Shown here: positions 37,301 through 52,300 of the stretch, one piece after another
Position numbering within the stretch: position 1 is the first letter of the stretch
How the letters are laid out: each line of letters starts with the position of its first letter
From: Arctopsyche grandis
Taxonomy: Eukaryota; Arthropoda; Insecta; Trichoptera; Hydropsychidae
NCBI RefSeq assembly: GCF_051622035.1
Contig: NC_135360.1
Location: 9,538,001 to 9,602,000 of the forward strand
DNA length: 64,000 bases
Reading direction: 5' to 3'
Notes under the pieces: generated by a model
Seen by the model: only the letters and a program-made list of their open reading frames with translations
Told to the model about the DNA's origin: nothing
The model's database searches: none
Made by a program: the position numbers and the translations under genes

Positions 37301-40300
37301 GCCAACAAGTCTATGATCCTGAAATACTCCGATAGGCGTTGTTTTTTGAGTATGTAAATAATAAACAAGAATACTACTCGCTAAGCTTTTCCAGGTAGCA
37401 TTGAAAAAAAATGCATTGAACATGGGTCGTGTTATCCGTGTCAATGTTTATAAAGACTGTTTTACACCGGAATTTCTGAATTTATAACCAAGCAGAATTT
37501 CTCGATGGAAATCCCTAACTGCTGAGTATTTTAGATTTAGATTACATTTTAACAAAAATGAAGAAGATGAACTACATAGTTTTGATAGAATAGACTTCTT
37601 TTGTTTATTTCATATTATTGCAATATATATTACAGAGTCAAGTCTAAACACACCTTTACAAAACCCGAAATCCTCGGCGGTAGTTATTTAGGGTTTGTTT
37701 GGGCTAGATACAATTTTTATATCTGCTTTCTATTGGATTTCTAAATAATTCTAGTTGGAAAATTTTAGCGTGGCGGGCTTTCAACATAAAATACGTCAGA
37801 ACTCAAAGGGTTAAGTTCATGTGACATTCAAAAATTTTAATTTTGCATGTCAGTGTAATCCGAGGATCCGCCGTTCACAACTGTTTAACACATTTGTGAT
37901 TCAACTTTTTTTTAAGGCTTTTCCATATAACTAATAAATAAAGCGTCCGACTAGAATCCTAGATAATAATTTTCATTAAAAGACCAATCTGTGAAAGATA
38001 GGCAGCCCTAATTGTAGCACATCGTGTGGGCAAACACCGACGAGTCGTACTTTTGACAGATTGCTCAATAAAAATCCTACACACTGAATCGAATCGGCAA
38101 TTATAACAAACGTTCGTTATAAAGTGGTTACTTTACGGCGTTGAAACTCTATAAGGCCACGCTAGAGTTACATTTTCATAAGAGGTGTGTGTCATCGAAA
38201 GCGTTTAATGTCGCACGCTTTCCGCAAAGGTGTGGGATAAAAGGAGGATAGAACGGGACCGCAGCGACGAGATAAAAAGCATGTGTCGCAATGAGTGACA
38301 CGTACGGTATTAATTAAAAATCGGCGAGTGACACGGTGACAGGAATGTGGGCGGTTTTGCCGCCACCCCCCTTGATGAAAGCCCTCGGCTGGCGACAATT
38401 AACAGCGAAGACATTCTCGGACGAGGGTCGCCGACGACAGCGAGGACAAAAAGTCGCGCGAGCCGCCACTGGAAATAGCCGTAATGAGAGAGAAAGACCG
38501 CCCTTGCCAAAACGAAATAAAAATTCGCACGTCACAACACTGTGCAGTGACGGCGCACTGTGCATATACTATGTAAATACACATGGAGATTATAATTTTC
38601 GAACCCTGAAGAACGCACGTTTAAATGATTCAGTTTGCATGCTTGAGTCGAGTATACGATTCAGTTGGTATGAACGAGAAATAATGGTTTATAGCGCTAA
38701 ACGAGTCTCATTGACCTGTACCACGTGTCCCTTCACGAATTACATCCTATTTAATTTCATAGCCATTTGCAGTATGAAGAAAATGAAATGATTCCTATTG
38801 ATCAACAATGTTTTGACAGCATTTTTCATATCTCTAAATCAGCATTTACATATTTCCATAGTATACCACGCATTTAGAGCGTAAATACAAGATTATTCAG
38901 GGTGACGCTTTAAGGTTCATTTATGTACAGTACAGCCCAATCAGGAAACTGCACGTAAATAGCAGGATGAAAAATATTCTTTAGTACATTATGTGTGGAC
39001 ACATAATTTATGTGTATGTGGCGTATGTGTATGTAACAGCAGTAACCGACACGATCTATTCATATTATACAGCAGACATGTCACCGAAACGTATCAAACA
39101 GAACCAATTTTCTTTGGCCATTGTGGAAATATTCATATTGGCGAATGCACCCGTAACGAAAGTCTTGGCATGTCTATGATGTTTAAGAGAAGGGGGGGGG
39201 GGGGGTGAGAAAAATTCCGAAATTAATTAGAAAAAACTTTTGTACCAAGTTCAACATACATTTTCATGTCCGAAAAGGACCCAGGCAATGCTATTCTAGG
39301 ATATTTCATCACGGGGACAACTCGCCGACAGGTTTCATGCAACTATTTTTTAAGTATTACTATACGGCAATAAAAGGTTTCAACAAAATATATAATTCAT
39401 TATTTTGTTGATAAAAGAAAGCTAGTAAGTTTTCAATTAATTTTATTAAAAAAGAGTAACTACGATGTAAATGTATGATTCTAAAAATCAGCTCTAAATA
39501 TTTTAATAACGGTTTCAATATTTATTTATTTTATTTTCAATTTATACCAGGAAGGCCTGACAGGTAACCCCAATGCGCCTTCCTGGCCACATTGTACATT
39601 TGATAAAAGTATTATTAGTACTATAAAAATAAACACAGAGACATCTATGGTCAAATTTTGTAAATTTGCAGCATTTTTAAACAATTACGCGAAATTCATG
39701 TTAATATATGTACATATATCAATTAACATCTAAAAAGGCATTTATGGTCAGATTTGTAAATTTGCAAATTTTTTATACAATTCAGCGAAATTCGAGATTG
39801 CTGAAAACTCGAAATTTGTGAGAATAAGATGGAACTGTTTCAATGAAAATCAGATAAATTGGCAAAATCTGATAGGAAACGATCGACCTAGAGTCACAGA
39901 TCCAAGATCTGGCCAGCAGAAAACAGTGGGATTTGAATTCGTGACCACTTTGTTCAATGCATTATATATGTATGTACATATACATATGCTAACCACTAGT
40001 CTATTCTGCTGGTTATGCATTGCAATATGTACAGTCAACATAAAAATTAAAGATTAACATTGTGGATAAAAAATATTTGTATGAAACCTGTCAGTGAGTT
40101 GTCCCTGCGATAAAAATTCACCGCGATGATATGGTCATGCGATGAAATGTCCGGACAATGCCGGGTACTATATTTTGAATGGAAAGGAATAATCTTCTAA
40201 TATATAAATGTACATATGTATATACTTACATACATATGAAATTTTAACTGTGGATCTAGGTTAGGTTTCAGAAACAAAGACAATAAACAAGAGCCGAGTT

Positions 40301-43300
40301 TATATACTGCGACTGCGGGCTACAACAGCTGTAAATCCTTTCGATTGACAAATGTTATCATACAGAACCTGTCACGGTAAAAACAGTTCAAATCAGCCAT
40401 ATATTTTATACAGACAAGAACAAATTGCAAACGTGTTAAACCAACGCTCAACAAATTATACGAAACAGATATTGTTGTTCAACGTAGTATTTTATCTGCA
40501 TTGCTTTATAAAGCTTGAACCGTGGTCTATGATTTATTCTTAAACTTATGGTGAAACTGAGTATTTTATGAGCATTTTTCCGCAACAACATATTTTAAAT
40601 CAGAATCATAAATTGGGTCACGAGGAAGACACGAACTTCACTGATAGTTGGAACTATCAAAACTACCTTGTAAAAATGGCTGAAATTTTGAGCACAAAAT
40701 CAAAAAATGAGAATGCACTTATCATTAAGGCCTAATGACTAATGCGTTAAGAAATTTCCGACAAGCTGATGACCCAGTTCTTACTATTTGGTATCTACAT
40801 TGTTTTTATCTCACAAATGCGTATTTTATAATACTGTCTCTAGCAAAATTCGAGTTTATAGCAACTGGAATTTGTTGAATATGATATTAATATGTTAACC
40901 ACTCGAAATATTAGTATTATAGAATTTGTCCATAGATGTCTCTATGATGCTATATAAATATAATATAAATATAGTTTACCCGTAATACCTATAAAATAAT
41001 ATGTAGAAATCTGCTTACTGGTAAAATTTTTATTACATATGTAGATGTTTGCAGTATGAAGAAAAATACACAATTCCTATTAGTCAAATAAGATCTTCTG
41101 ACCAATAGCAATCGTTTGTAAAGGGTGTTTTTTTCAGGGGTTTATTTTTCGAATTAGCAACACTTTTTCCAGCGACAGCCAATTTGATAGCTGATTGGTG
41201 CCCAGTTTGGTTTACGATTTCACCGTGAATAGATTTACGCTAGAATGACACCTACAAATTGTGCAAGTTTCAGTTCAGTTCGAGAAACTTACCGTGCGCT
41301 ACGTTCTTTTTACAGTCGTAAATTGACCTTCAAGATGATGTGCTTTATCACCTTTGGATTATTTTCTATTGGGATATCTGCTAGTCTAAGCCTATAAAAC
41401 AGAGACGATGGACGACTTGGAAGCCTTTGCCGCGTTATTGCCGATATACGGCCCCAACTGCTCGAAAACTGTACATACGGCGGCGCCAATATGCCCGATA
41501 TTATATTTAAACACTAATGGCAAAACAATATCTTTCAATAAAGTTAATACTATGGCCATTACCACAATTTTTATGTCTTTTAACACTTTGAGTGCTGACG
41601 TATTTTCGGTTGAAAGCCCACCATGCTGAAAATTTCGCCAACATTTCCAACTAGAATTATTTAGATATCCAATAGAAAGCAGGTATAAAAATTGTAGCTA
41701 ATCCAAACAAACCCTATATTACTACCCTAGATAACTACCGCCGAGGATTCGAGTTTTGTAAAGGTGTCTTTAGACTCTCTAATATATCTTGCAACAATAT
41801 AAAATAAACAAAAGAAGTCTATTAATGAATGTATTTTTCCAAAACTAGTTCCATCTTCTTCATTTTTGTTAAAATGCAATGCTCGCATTTTAAATGCCAA
41901 GCCACAATCTAAAATACTCAGCAGTTAGGGATTTCCATCGAGAAATTCTGCTATGGATATAAATTCAGAAATGGTGTAAACCAGTCTTTATAAACATTGA
42001 CACGGATTACACGACCGATGTTCAATGCTGCCTGGAAAGGCTTAGCGGGTAGTATTCCTGTATATTTTTACATTCTCAAAAAACAACGCCTATAGGCGTA
42101 TTTCAGGCTCATGGACTGGTTGGCAAAACGCCAATCGGCGTTGATCAGCATTCAAAGGGTTAATTCATTTTTAAGTTCTAGAACAAAAAAAAAACGATTA
42201 TATGATTGAATTCGACCAATAAGAATCTAGATTCAGTTTTTTTGTCCACTGCTAAGACTGAAACGAAATATAGCCATTACCGTCAGTATTGTTTTCAGAT
42301 CCTTTGTTTTTATTATATAATTAATCAACCAGCTAAAATTTAACCAGTTACAGCATTGAGACGTACATATTATTTATTTGACACAATCCAGCCCTAAAGA
42401 ATAAGAGATTTTATTAAAATGCCTATGTATCAGGTGTATCACGGGATTCGCGATGACTCATTACTAAACCAAAAAGATTTCGAACCTGTCGAAATTTGTC
42501 ATCGCTTGACTAATGTATTAGTCAGTCTGTCACCAATTTTCGTAAACATCGAACGCATATTATTAGTACCCATAAGAATGAATATCGATAATTAATACAA
42601 ACGTGCTGTTTTATACTTTTTATTTTCGTGTGGCGAATCTGCCAGATCTGCAGCGATAAAAATGAATAGTGTACATGGTGAAAATACTATCAGTGTAATG
42701 ATAGGTAATTTTAAAGTTGGAAAAAGCAGCATTTATGATCAATCCCATTCAGGACGTCCTGTTAATTTTGATAACGATTTCTTAAAAATCTTGTGGAGTC
42801 AGAGCCACAATTAACAGTGGATCAGATCGCAGAAAGGATGGATTCATCTCATGGAACAGTCTTTCGTAATTTTTCATTTAAACATTTAATGTCCGTCATT
42901 TCACTATTTAAAAATTTCCTGAAAATGCGCACGAACTTATGGACTGACCTGATACTTTCTACTCGTCGGATTAATGCAGGGCTGTGGAGTCGTTAAAAAA
43001 ATCACGACTCCGACTCCGATATTTACCAACAACACGACTCCGACTCCGACTCCGACTCAAAAATGTTAAATTTTATCAGGTTGTTTTCCTATCTTTGCAA
43101 ATATTTTTCATTTTGTAGGCATAAAAATAAAACAAGATCAAATCAAACTTTATTAATTAATTATTTGAATTTATTCTTAAAAACAACATTGCTTCTAATA
43201 AATCAATCTTCTAATAAAAAATAAATGTATTCATAGAAGCTCTCAAATCAGAATTAAGGATTTTAAGAGCGGAAAATAACCGCTCTACGGACACGGCAAT

Positions 43301-46300
43301 GTTGTAACGATCAATGCTGATTTTTTTTATGATTTATGGATACTGCTGTATTGCCATTTTAACATTTAAATTATTAGATCGGTCAATTTTTTCCACCATT
43401 TTCAATGCATCGTAAAATTCATTTTGAAATTTTGAAATGGAGTCTTCTTTGTTTGCTATATTATAGCAAACAAAGTTTGGTCGGAGTCGCTCATTTTTCA
43501 CGACTCCAACTACAACTCCGACTCCGGCCAAAACAGCGCGACTCCACGACTCCGACTCCACAGCCCTGGATTAATGATTGCCTTATGTTTGTATATTTCG
43601 AAAGGTAACGGGAAATCATTACGGGTTGTTTTGAACTTTTTCCGAAATTATAATATTTGATCAACAAATCCGCAAGGTGGCGCCACTGTTCGCCGTCTGC
43701 GTTATTACCGGAGCCAAAATAAAAGTGCGCGACGAGGAAGCTCGTTAAACGCGCGGAATTTCAGCGTGCGGCCCTAACACTCGAACGGCCGCCCATTAAC
43801 CGCACATGATGCATTAACCTCCCAGCCAGACCCCACTGTTTAGTATACCAATTTCGGGGAATGAGTCTGCAACGCAAACTAGACCCCATCCCCGTCTCTC
43901 ACTTTTCGCTGTCTATGGGAAAGGTCATCACCTAACCCCATCCCCTTCAGACCCTCACCCCCACCCCACTCACTTTCCTCCTTTTCCACTTAAGATTTGA
44001 GGAGCGCACAGCCATGCCACAGTGAACGGGATGAATTTTTAACAATGCAGAATGAGGGGATGCCGAAGAATTCGGCGAAGAGATTTTAACTGACACTTTC
44101 GAGTGTATGACGTGCCCTCTGATACTAAATTACTATTCGGAGATATTTTCAGATTGAGAAAATAAGAGCCATTTTGATTCTACATATACAGTGTAATATT
44201 GCTACTATTATTATTAGGTTTAAAAAAAATGACAAAAAATCTAATGCATACATTTTTTATCGTATGTAATCCACCATAGTTGAATGCTGTCAGACGTTCA
44301 CTAAATAACATATAAGCAATCAGTACAAAACAGATGTTGTAAATCTTATGTCTGAATTATGATCAATGTATGTAAAATCTTTTAAATTTGAACTGGACAC
44401 ATGTACATACATACAAGTGCGTTTAGCACCTGTCTTACTGTGCTAAAAAAAATTCGCTATCCAGTTAAAAATGCGTTTTATTTAAAAATAAGGTTTTATA
44501 TAAAATATTTTAATAACTGATTGTATTACATGTTTTTTTATTAATACATGCCTTACTGTGTTAAAAAAATCCGCTAGCCCCTGTGCTGGACGCCAAACGT
44601 CCAGTTTAAAATGTGTGTGTTTGATGTGTTGCGGGGTCAATCATTATAATTAGCTATAAAAATCATTTATCGTGCATTAAACGTCGAATAATATTTTATT
44701 TTTATTTTTATATACACATATATACCAGGAAGGCCTAACAGGTAAATCCCAATTCACCATTAAATAAGTACAAGAAATTAAAAAAAAATAACGACTGAAG
44801 CAGAGTCATCATTTCAAGGCGGATTTCATTCTTATACTAACCGTTGAGCGCAACGTACTAAATTCCCCCTCCCCGCATCTGTGATATGAAATAATTCGAA
44901 TCATAGAGGTTTTTATGAGGAATACATAAAATAAGACCATGAAAGTATATTTGGAGATATATGTAAAATTAAATATAAGTCCTCGTCACTAGCAATCTAT
45001 CACAGTGCGGTAAGTGTTAGTAATATAAAATACAGCCAGCAGTATAATTCAGTGTTTGCGTTAATGTTAATCACTGAGAGGTTCCCGGGTTCAAGCCCTG
45101 GATCGACCTCGATTGAAAATAATTTATTGCGAGTTATCTGTAGTGCTGCTGGTCAGACTTGGATATTTGTGAGTCCAAGTCGATCACTTCCTGTCAGAGT
45201 TTGCCAATTTATATGATTTCGGTTCTTTATAAATTGGCAAAACATCCTATCCACTATGTCAACACTATTTGAATATGATTTCAAATTTATGAACTATAAA
45301 TTTATATACATATGTACAAGTCTAATACCATAGGTGTCGCTCAGGGGCAGTCCCTAATGACATCATGGGAAAATATGATTTTTTTTAAGAGAAAAAGATT
45401 TCTATACATAATTAAGGTGAAAAACATGAGTAAGATTATAAGAAAGGCATTGAAAAACCCCTGGAGTAGCTTTTCTTCAAATCACATCGAAATCTAGAGT
45501 TTGCCTTTTGCAATGAGGCATAGTTTGTTGACTGGTTATATTGCGTTCTCAACAAAGCAGAAAAGTTGTTGCTCTCTGAGAAACCAATACGGCAGATAAA
45601 TCAACAGATATAAGTTTTTGGACAAATTAACTAAGTTTATGGGCAATCAACGTGTACAAAATCGCAATGAAACTTAAGTTAAGACGATGCTTTATCCACA
45701 AAAAGGTTCACTACTGTCAACCATTTTTTTTTCTATCTTGCTTTGTACGGAAATGGAAAGGTCTATTGTAATTTAAGGATGATTCGTCTAACGCCTATTT
45801 CTGCTTATAAGCTAAATAATTCAACATTTTTTCTAATAAAGTACAGCACTTAAAAATAATAAAAATAAAAATACAAAACGAAACGCGCAAATCATCCTTC
45901 ACACCGCTCAACCCCCATTCGAATTTATCCAACACCATCTAATTTTAGAAAATAATAGTTCTACCAGTTGAGAACACCTGCTCCTAGCACCGAGAGACGA
46001 GGTAGCCAATTTAGCAGGTGTTCCAAAAATTGATAATGCCTATTTAAAAACTACAGTGCTAACAAAAAAAATAACATATATAAATGCATTTGAGGTCACA
46101 GCCTGGAGCGAAGGAGCGCCTAGAGTTGCTAATGAACAGGCAGGACCAGGCAGGCTGCAACCAGTCACAGGTACAGATATGTAGTATGGAAGTACGAGCA
46201 CGTCGAACGTGACGTGACGTCCTCAACCCCCTCGGTACGTCCGTCCGTCTGTCCGTGCTTCGTCAGTTTGAAGGTGAGAGGTAACTGGGAGATGAGGGGA

Positions 46301-49300
46301 GGCTAGGGTCATGACCCGGCGCACGTCCAGCCACAAATCATGCATAATTGATCGGCCCCGATTGCGCTTTTGAATGTCAGATTGGTCGAAATGATAATGC
46401 GTGCGGTACGTAGTTTGTTACTTACCCATGTATGATTACATGTGTATTCATGTGCTTCGAACTAGACAGGGGGGAAAGCTCGCGTCAATCAAACGTGAGC
46501 TAGTGCGCTGTGTGATAATTGTTGGGTTAGGTTACAATTCCTCATATGAGCATATTTGAAAGCCTATACGTATCAGATCCCATATAATTTCGACTATTTT
46601 TATATGATTTTTTTAAGAAGAGTGTGTGCAGTATTATTTATTTCACATATACATATATCAGGAAGGCCTAACAGGTAAACCCCAATGCGCCTTCCTGGCC
46701 AATTAGAAATTACAATTACAATGCAGCATTTTTATTACTAGTCGATGAATTACGAAACACTAAAAAACTCAAAAGTTTACGACAGATTAACGGACGGCTG
46801 CTTTAAATGCAATTCTCGTCTTCTCGAATGATAGATTGCACATCAGATGACGGGTAATCTTTCGATGTGCACAGATGCAATTATTAAAATGGTAATTATT
46901 AAAATTGAGTTGGATCTTTCAGGCGAGTTTAATAAAGGAAGATTCGATAAGTTCCGAATCTTGCCTTATTAAACTCGCCAGAAAGATCCAACTCAATTTT
47001 AATAATTGCATCTGTGCACGTCGAAAGGTTACTTGTCATCTGATGTGCAATCTATCATTCAAGAAAACGACAATTACGTTTAAAGCTGCCGTTCTGTTAA
47101 TCTGGCGATTTTAGAGCGGATGCACCAAACCCACATTAATCAGACTCAAATAGTGGTGACATAGTAGGTAGGAAGGATTTTTAGCCAATTTTTAAGCGGG
47201 GACCGTTTCAACAATGAAATCAGAGAAAATTGGCAAACTCTGATAGGAAACGATCGACCTGGAGTGACAAATATCAAAGTCTGACCAGCAGCACTACAGA
47301 TGTACTCAGAAAACTTATTTTCCATCGAGCTCAGCTCATGGGATCGAACCCGGCGCCTCTCAGTATTAAGCAGAAGCTTAACGACCTAGCTATACTGCTG
47401 GCTATTATGTTGCGTGACACGCTATTCGAATGATTTCATTTGATTTTTACAAGGCTTATATGTATTAGTTATTCACTTTTCCATTGTTGGGGACAAAACT
47501 CTTCCGGTTGCTTTGAAACTTTGCCATTATGCGAGGTTTGGCTCCCGATAGTGATTTCAATTGTAGATATAATCGTAATTAACATGTTTGAAAGTTTTAA
47601 AAATCTCGAGACGATGACAGCTCTCGATTACATTCGGGTGATTGCCTATGCATGTTTGACTTCCCCCCTCCCCAATGGCTTTGCAAACGCCTAGAACTCT
47701 TTCACACTACATACGTATATATTAGTGAATAAAAATTACTGCTTGTATGTATATCAAAATAATACATATCTAAATATGTGACCTTGACCCGACTTTAATA
47801 GTTCGCAATGCTGTCGAATCCGTTTGAAGAATAAGAAGACAAAGTGGTGCGTGGCACGTGTTTTTTTGTGTAGATAGTTTTAGACATATAAAGAAACGTT
47901 AGAACGCCTAATCTATACTATAGCAATCCAAGCCAAAGCTCACCCCCTAGACTGTTTTTGGTGACATTTTATTCTTGTATTATTTTTTGTTTGACAGTGA
48001 TTGACAACGATGAATCGCATATTTGAAGAAATGTAGGAGAAACTTGTCGAAATAATAAGATCGTACGAATTAACAATTACATGAAGACACGTCTATCACA
48101 GCTGGTCTACCTAGATGTGCTGTGCCATACTTTTGGGAGTATTCCACAAATTGACCTGGCCGGGCTATTTTTTTTGATCGTTCTAGAAATTTGCTGAAGT
48201 TTATGGTTATTATTTTCAGTTTTTGTATAAGTTCCTGGAACTTACAGCCAGGTCAGACAAAAAAAAACATTTCGGTTTGCTGGCCCCGAATTAACAATGA
48301 CAACAAAGTTAAGGTTCCGTAAAAATTAACAATGACATGAGGATACGCCCATCATGGCTGGAGTTTACCTAGGCTAGCCGTGCCGTACCATTCAGTGTGT
48401 CTGCGCCTTTAGACGTATAACTTCATACAAAGTAAATTCAATCGCTTTTATAATATGGATACAAAATTTCAAGGCTTTCAGCTGAAATTCTGTGCCATTA
48501 GTGTTATAAAGCTTAGCATATATGTACACAACAACTATATAATTACACGAATAGAACAAGATGTCTCTAATGGAAGTGCACTTATAACTAAAACGTTACA
48601 GCGCGTTCTATTTTATGGGTTGTTTCCGTGTAATGCTCGTAAAATGAAGAAAAGAAAAAAATCTGCAATTTTCGTGTAATGTACATACATATTTCAAGTT
48701 CGATCGAATTACGTATGTGTGAACTTGTTGATCATAGTTAAGACTAAGAACTCAATACGAAGTATTTCTGTTAACAAAATCAAGAATGAATTTCAAGCGA
48801 AAAATAGTTTGAATTTCCCGACCCGCCTGAAAAAAAATGAAAAGGTCAAAAGCTCCGCGCCAGGTATTTTAGAAACGAACAGACAGATTAGAAGCTCCAG
48901 CAAGCAAGCTTTCCAGAAAGCACGCCCCACCGCTTACATCCGAAACAGTTACGAGTCGGAAAACGGGAAGAGTGGAGGATAAGCCAAGCTAGCAATTATC
49001 CTCGACATTCTCTCGATTTCACTCGACTGAATTTTAATCTGGCACTCCCCGATAACGAGAATTCGTTGCACAACGAAATACCGAACCGAAACGTTGCACG
49101 CGTACAACGAGCAGTAATGTTTCTAAGCCAGGGCTATGGAGTGGGAGTTCGAAGTCGTGAAAAAACTAGCGACTTCAATCTCATTACATTTTAGTCACTT
49201 TCTATTTACTCGACTAGTAACCAGGTGCACGCATTCGTGCGTTTGATAAAATGTATGCACCGTTTAAAAAACACCATCATCATCTACTGCTGGATTAAGG

Positions 49301-52300
49301 CCTCTCCAACACCCTTCCATTCGCCTCGGTTTTGCGTAATTCTCATCCATCTGACTCCACACATTCTTTCTAATTTCACCCACCCATCTTTTTAACGGCC
49401 TTTCTTATAAATATTAACATTGTCTCGAGTACCATTCTAGTACTTCTTTTGTCCATTCTTATGTGACCCACCCATTGCCATTTCAATCTCTTCATTCTCT
49501 CAACTATATATGTATGTACATTGTATGTATGTACATCCACTACTCTTGTTATACTTCTCACCCGCGTATTCCGTTTCGTATCTCTTTTCATTACGCCGAG
49601 CATACAGCGTTACATACTTATTTTTAATTTTTGCAACATTTTAGCGTTCAATGCACAAGAATCACATCCAAACGTCATCACTAGAGGTAGGACCGGAAGC
49701 GTACATTTTCCAGGAATTAGGGCGTTTTGGGTCTATTTACAAAGCTAGAGTGCAAAAAAAAAGCACGGCAAACAATTAACGGCACGCTTCCGGTCCTACC
49801 ACTAGTCATCACAGGAAAAACAAATTGATCGAAGATCTTTTTCTTCAGGCAAAGTGACATTTTTTATTTAAATCCATGTCACGCTTGCAATTACATATGT
49901 ACATACATATACATCATCAGTCATCGCCTGTACTTATGTATCCTCTGTCTATCAAAACGTCTATTCCAAACGCATCCAAAGTATGTATTATATATAGTTT
50001 TTTTTACTCTAGTCGGTTGTCAAAATTTTACTCATGTGGGTTGGTTCTGTTAGGAAAAACTACGTTCATATATTATCAAATCAGTATCATACTCAATTGT
50101 AATTACTGAGTTTAAATTAAAACGATGGAAAAGGGAGTGATAAAATGTCATTGAATTAGTGCGTGAAGAACAAAGTGAAGCAACATAACGCGATGCGACA
50201 AGACTGTTTTGTCACACAGCTTTACTTACGTGTACGCGAGTAGAATACAAGGTGACTCGGTGTGACGTCATATAGTTCCCTTGTATCCTGCTCGCGCACA
50301 CTTAAGCAAGACTGTGCGACAAACACGGGAGATTTTCACGGCACACCACTGGTGCATACATGTGTATGTATTTCAAGACCATTTCACCCTCTAGCCTTCA
50401 ATTCTCAATTGTGTCAGTCAATTAGAATCAAATTTAAATCACGCTTCTGAATATACATATGTACATATAAACACTAAATAAAAACGAAGGAAAGCTGTCA
50501 CAAAGTAAGACGTCCCATCACATGCACTTGACACATCGATCGTTAGCGAAACGACCCATTAACATTTCACCCGCGACCTTTGATGGATCTATTCGCGAAC
50601 GTTGTGTCATCGCCTGACCGGTTCAACTGGTCGATCCTCACGTATCGTCTTTCCGTTTTTTCGGACCATTCATCTTGTCGTCCCATTCAACAAAAGCGGT
50701 CTTCCCGCCGCACCACTTCCGGTGCGAAATGTTGACGATCCCTCTCGACTGCCGTGAGATGACTCTTAATTTGACACGACCACATTTGTCAATGCGACAG
50801 ATCAACCGTGTCGCTCTTTATCAAAAAATTTCTTCAAGGGCAACTCTGTTTAGAACAGGGGGGGTGGAGTCGTTCGAAGAAAACTCGATTTAGATTATTT
50901 TTTTAAACATACATATTTAAGTACATGTTTTTACATATATCAGCTGCTATATTTGAAAGTGGCGGAAGTCCAATTTTCAGTTCCAAAAACACTATTTCTG
51001 TTTGACTTAATCCACAAATTGTTATCACTTATCTTAAATCGGTATGCCCAGAATCTCGGAAAAGCAGAATAAACGTATTACAGGCCACCAGTATTTTTAA
51101 ATATTGTTAAACATTATATTTAATGTTTTGCGAGATATTTCTCGAAATGAAGAAAAGTGAACTTATACCACTTTCAAATACAACGGCTCATGTGTAGACC
51201 ATTTCTAAGTATGTACATACATACATACAAACATCCAAATTTACATCTCAATATCATTAAGCAATATGACGAATAGGCCAATTATGGAATTTTGGGATAT
51301 ATCATACTTGTATTAGTGATTCAAACTGATATAAGGCGCAAACATATTGAATCGTACGGCATAGACGTACTCTTGGTTTCCATCTGGGAAGGGTGTTATA
51401 TCAGGTCATTGTTAATTCTTACTATCTCATTATTTCGAAAAGTTTCTCCTACATTTATTCAAATATAGGAATCATCGTTATTGATCGCTGTCAAACCTAT
51501 CAATTTTTTATCAGCTTTTTTGCATGTGCAAAATTATCTAAAAAAAAAACGCGTCGCGTATGATTCGGTGTCTGCACCTATAAGCCAGGATTTTTTCTTA
51601 GTAGCAGGGCTAAGCTTCTTGGGGAAGAGGAGAGAAGAAGCTAAGTATACTGTCAAAACGTATGTAAATAAGAAAACATATTTTAAACACTATAAATATA
51701 ATATTAGTCTTATTAAATATGTTTTTCAATTCAATCAGATCATAAGCTCAAGTAAGTTACGGCTTAATACCGACATTAATACTGGACGATATTCGAGCGT
51801 TGCCACGTTACGAGTAACGTGGCAACGCTCGGTCTTAGTGCACTCGTATCGTATGAACTCGGTATAAGTGCTCTGTGGTCGTGGATTAAAATACCGGCTA
51901 GAGTCGAAAAATGTATGCTCAATGATTACGAGTACTTCTTATGCCGATGGCAAGATCTGGACAGTTATTAAATACAGATCGACAGTCTGCTGCTATTTTT
52001 TTTTTACCAATATGTATCTTAACTCTAATTAAATTAATTCTTGTAATGGATCCAATAAAAACGGCTTCCCCTTCCTCTCGCAAATTCAGCTAGTCCAAAT
52101 TTGTTGATATATATTTGCTTGCGGTTTGTAATTAATATCCGTATACCTAAATTATATAATGTGTTTGGATATGTACGCATGTTATTTAGATTTCGATTTT
52201 AGGGTGATCTGTTATACATATTTTTATATTTTTTAGGCATATTTTTATTTTATTTTATTTCAATCAAAAATGTACACTCGCCTTGACAGATCGCTACAAA

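Noticed and set aside
38310..38791. Overlapping frames of 61-151 codons on both strands
   Set aside because: They overlap each other in several frames, as expected from low stop-codon density in a GC-rich island, and none resembles a protein family.
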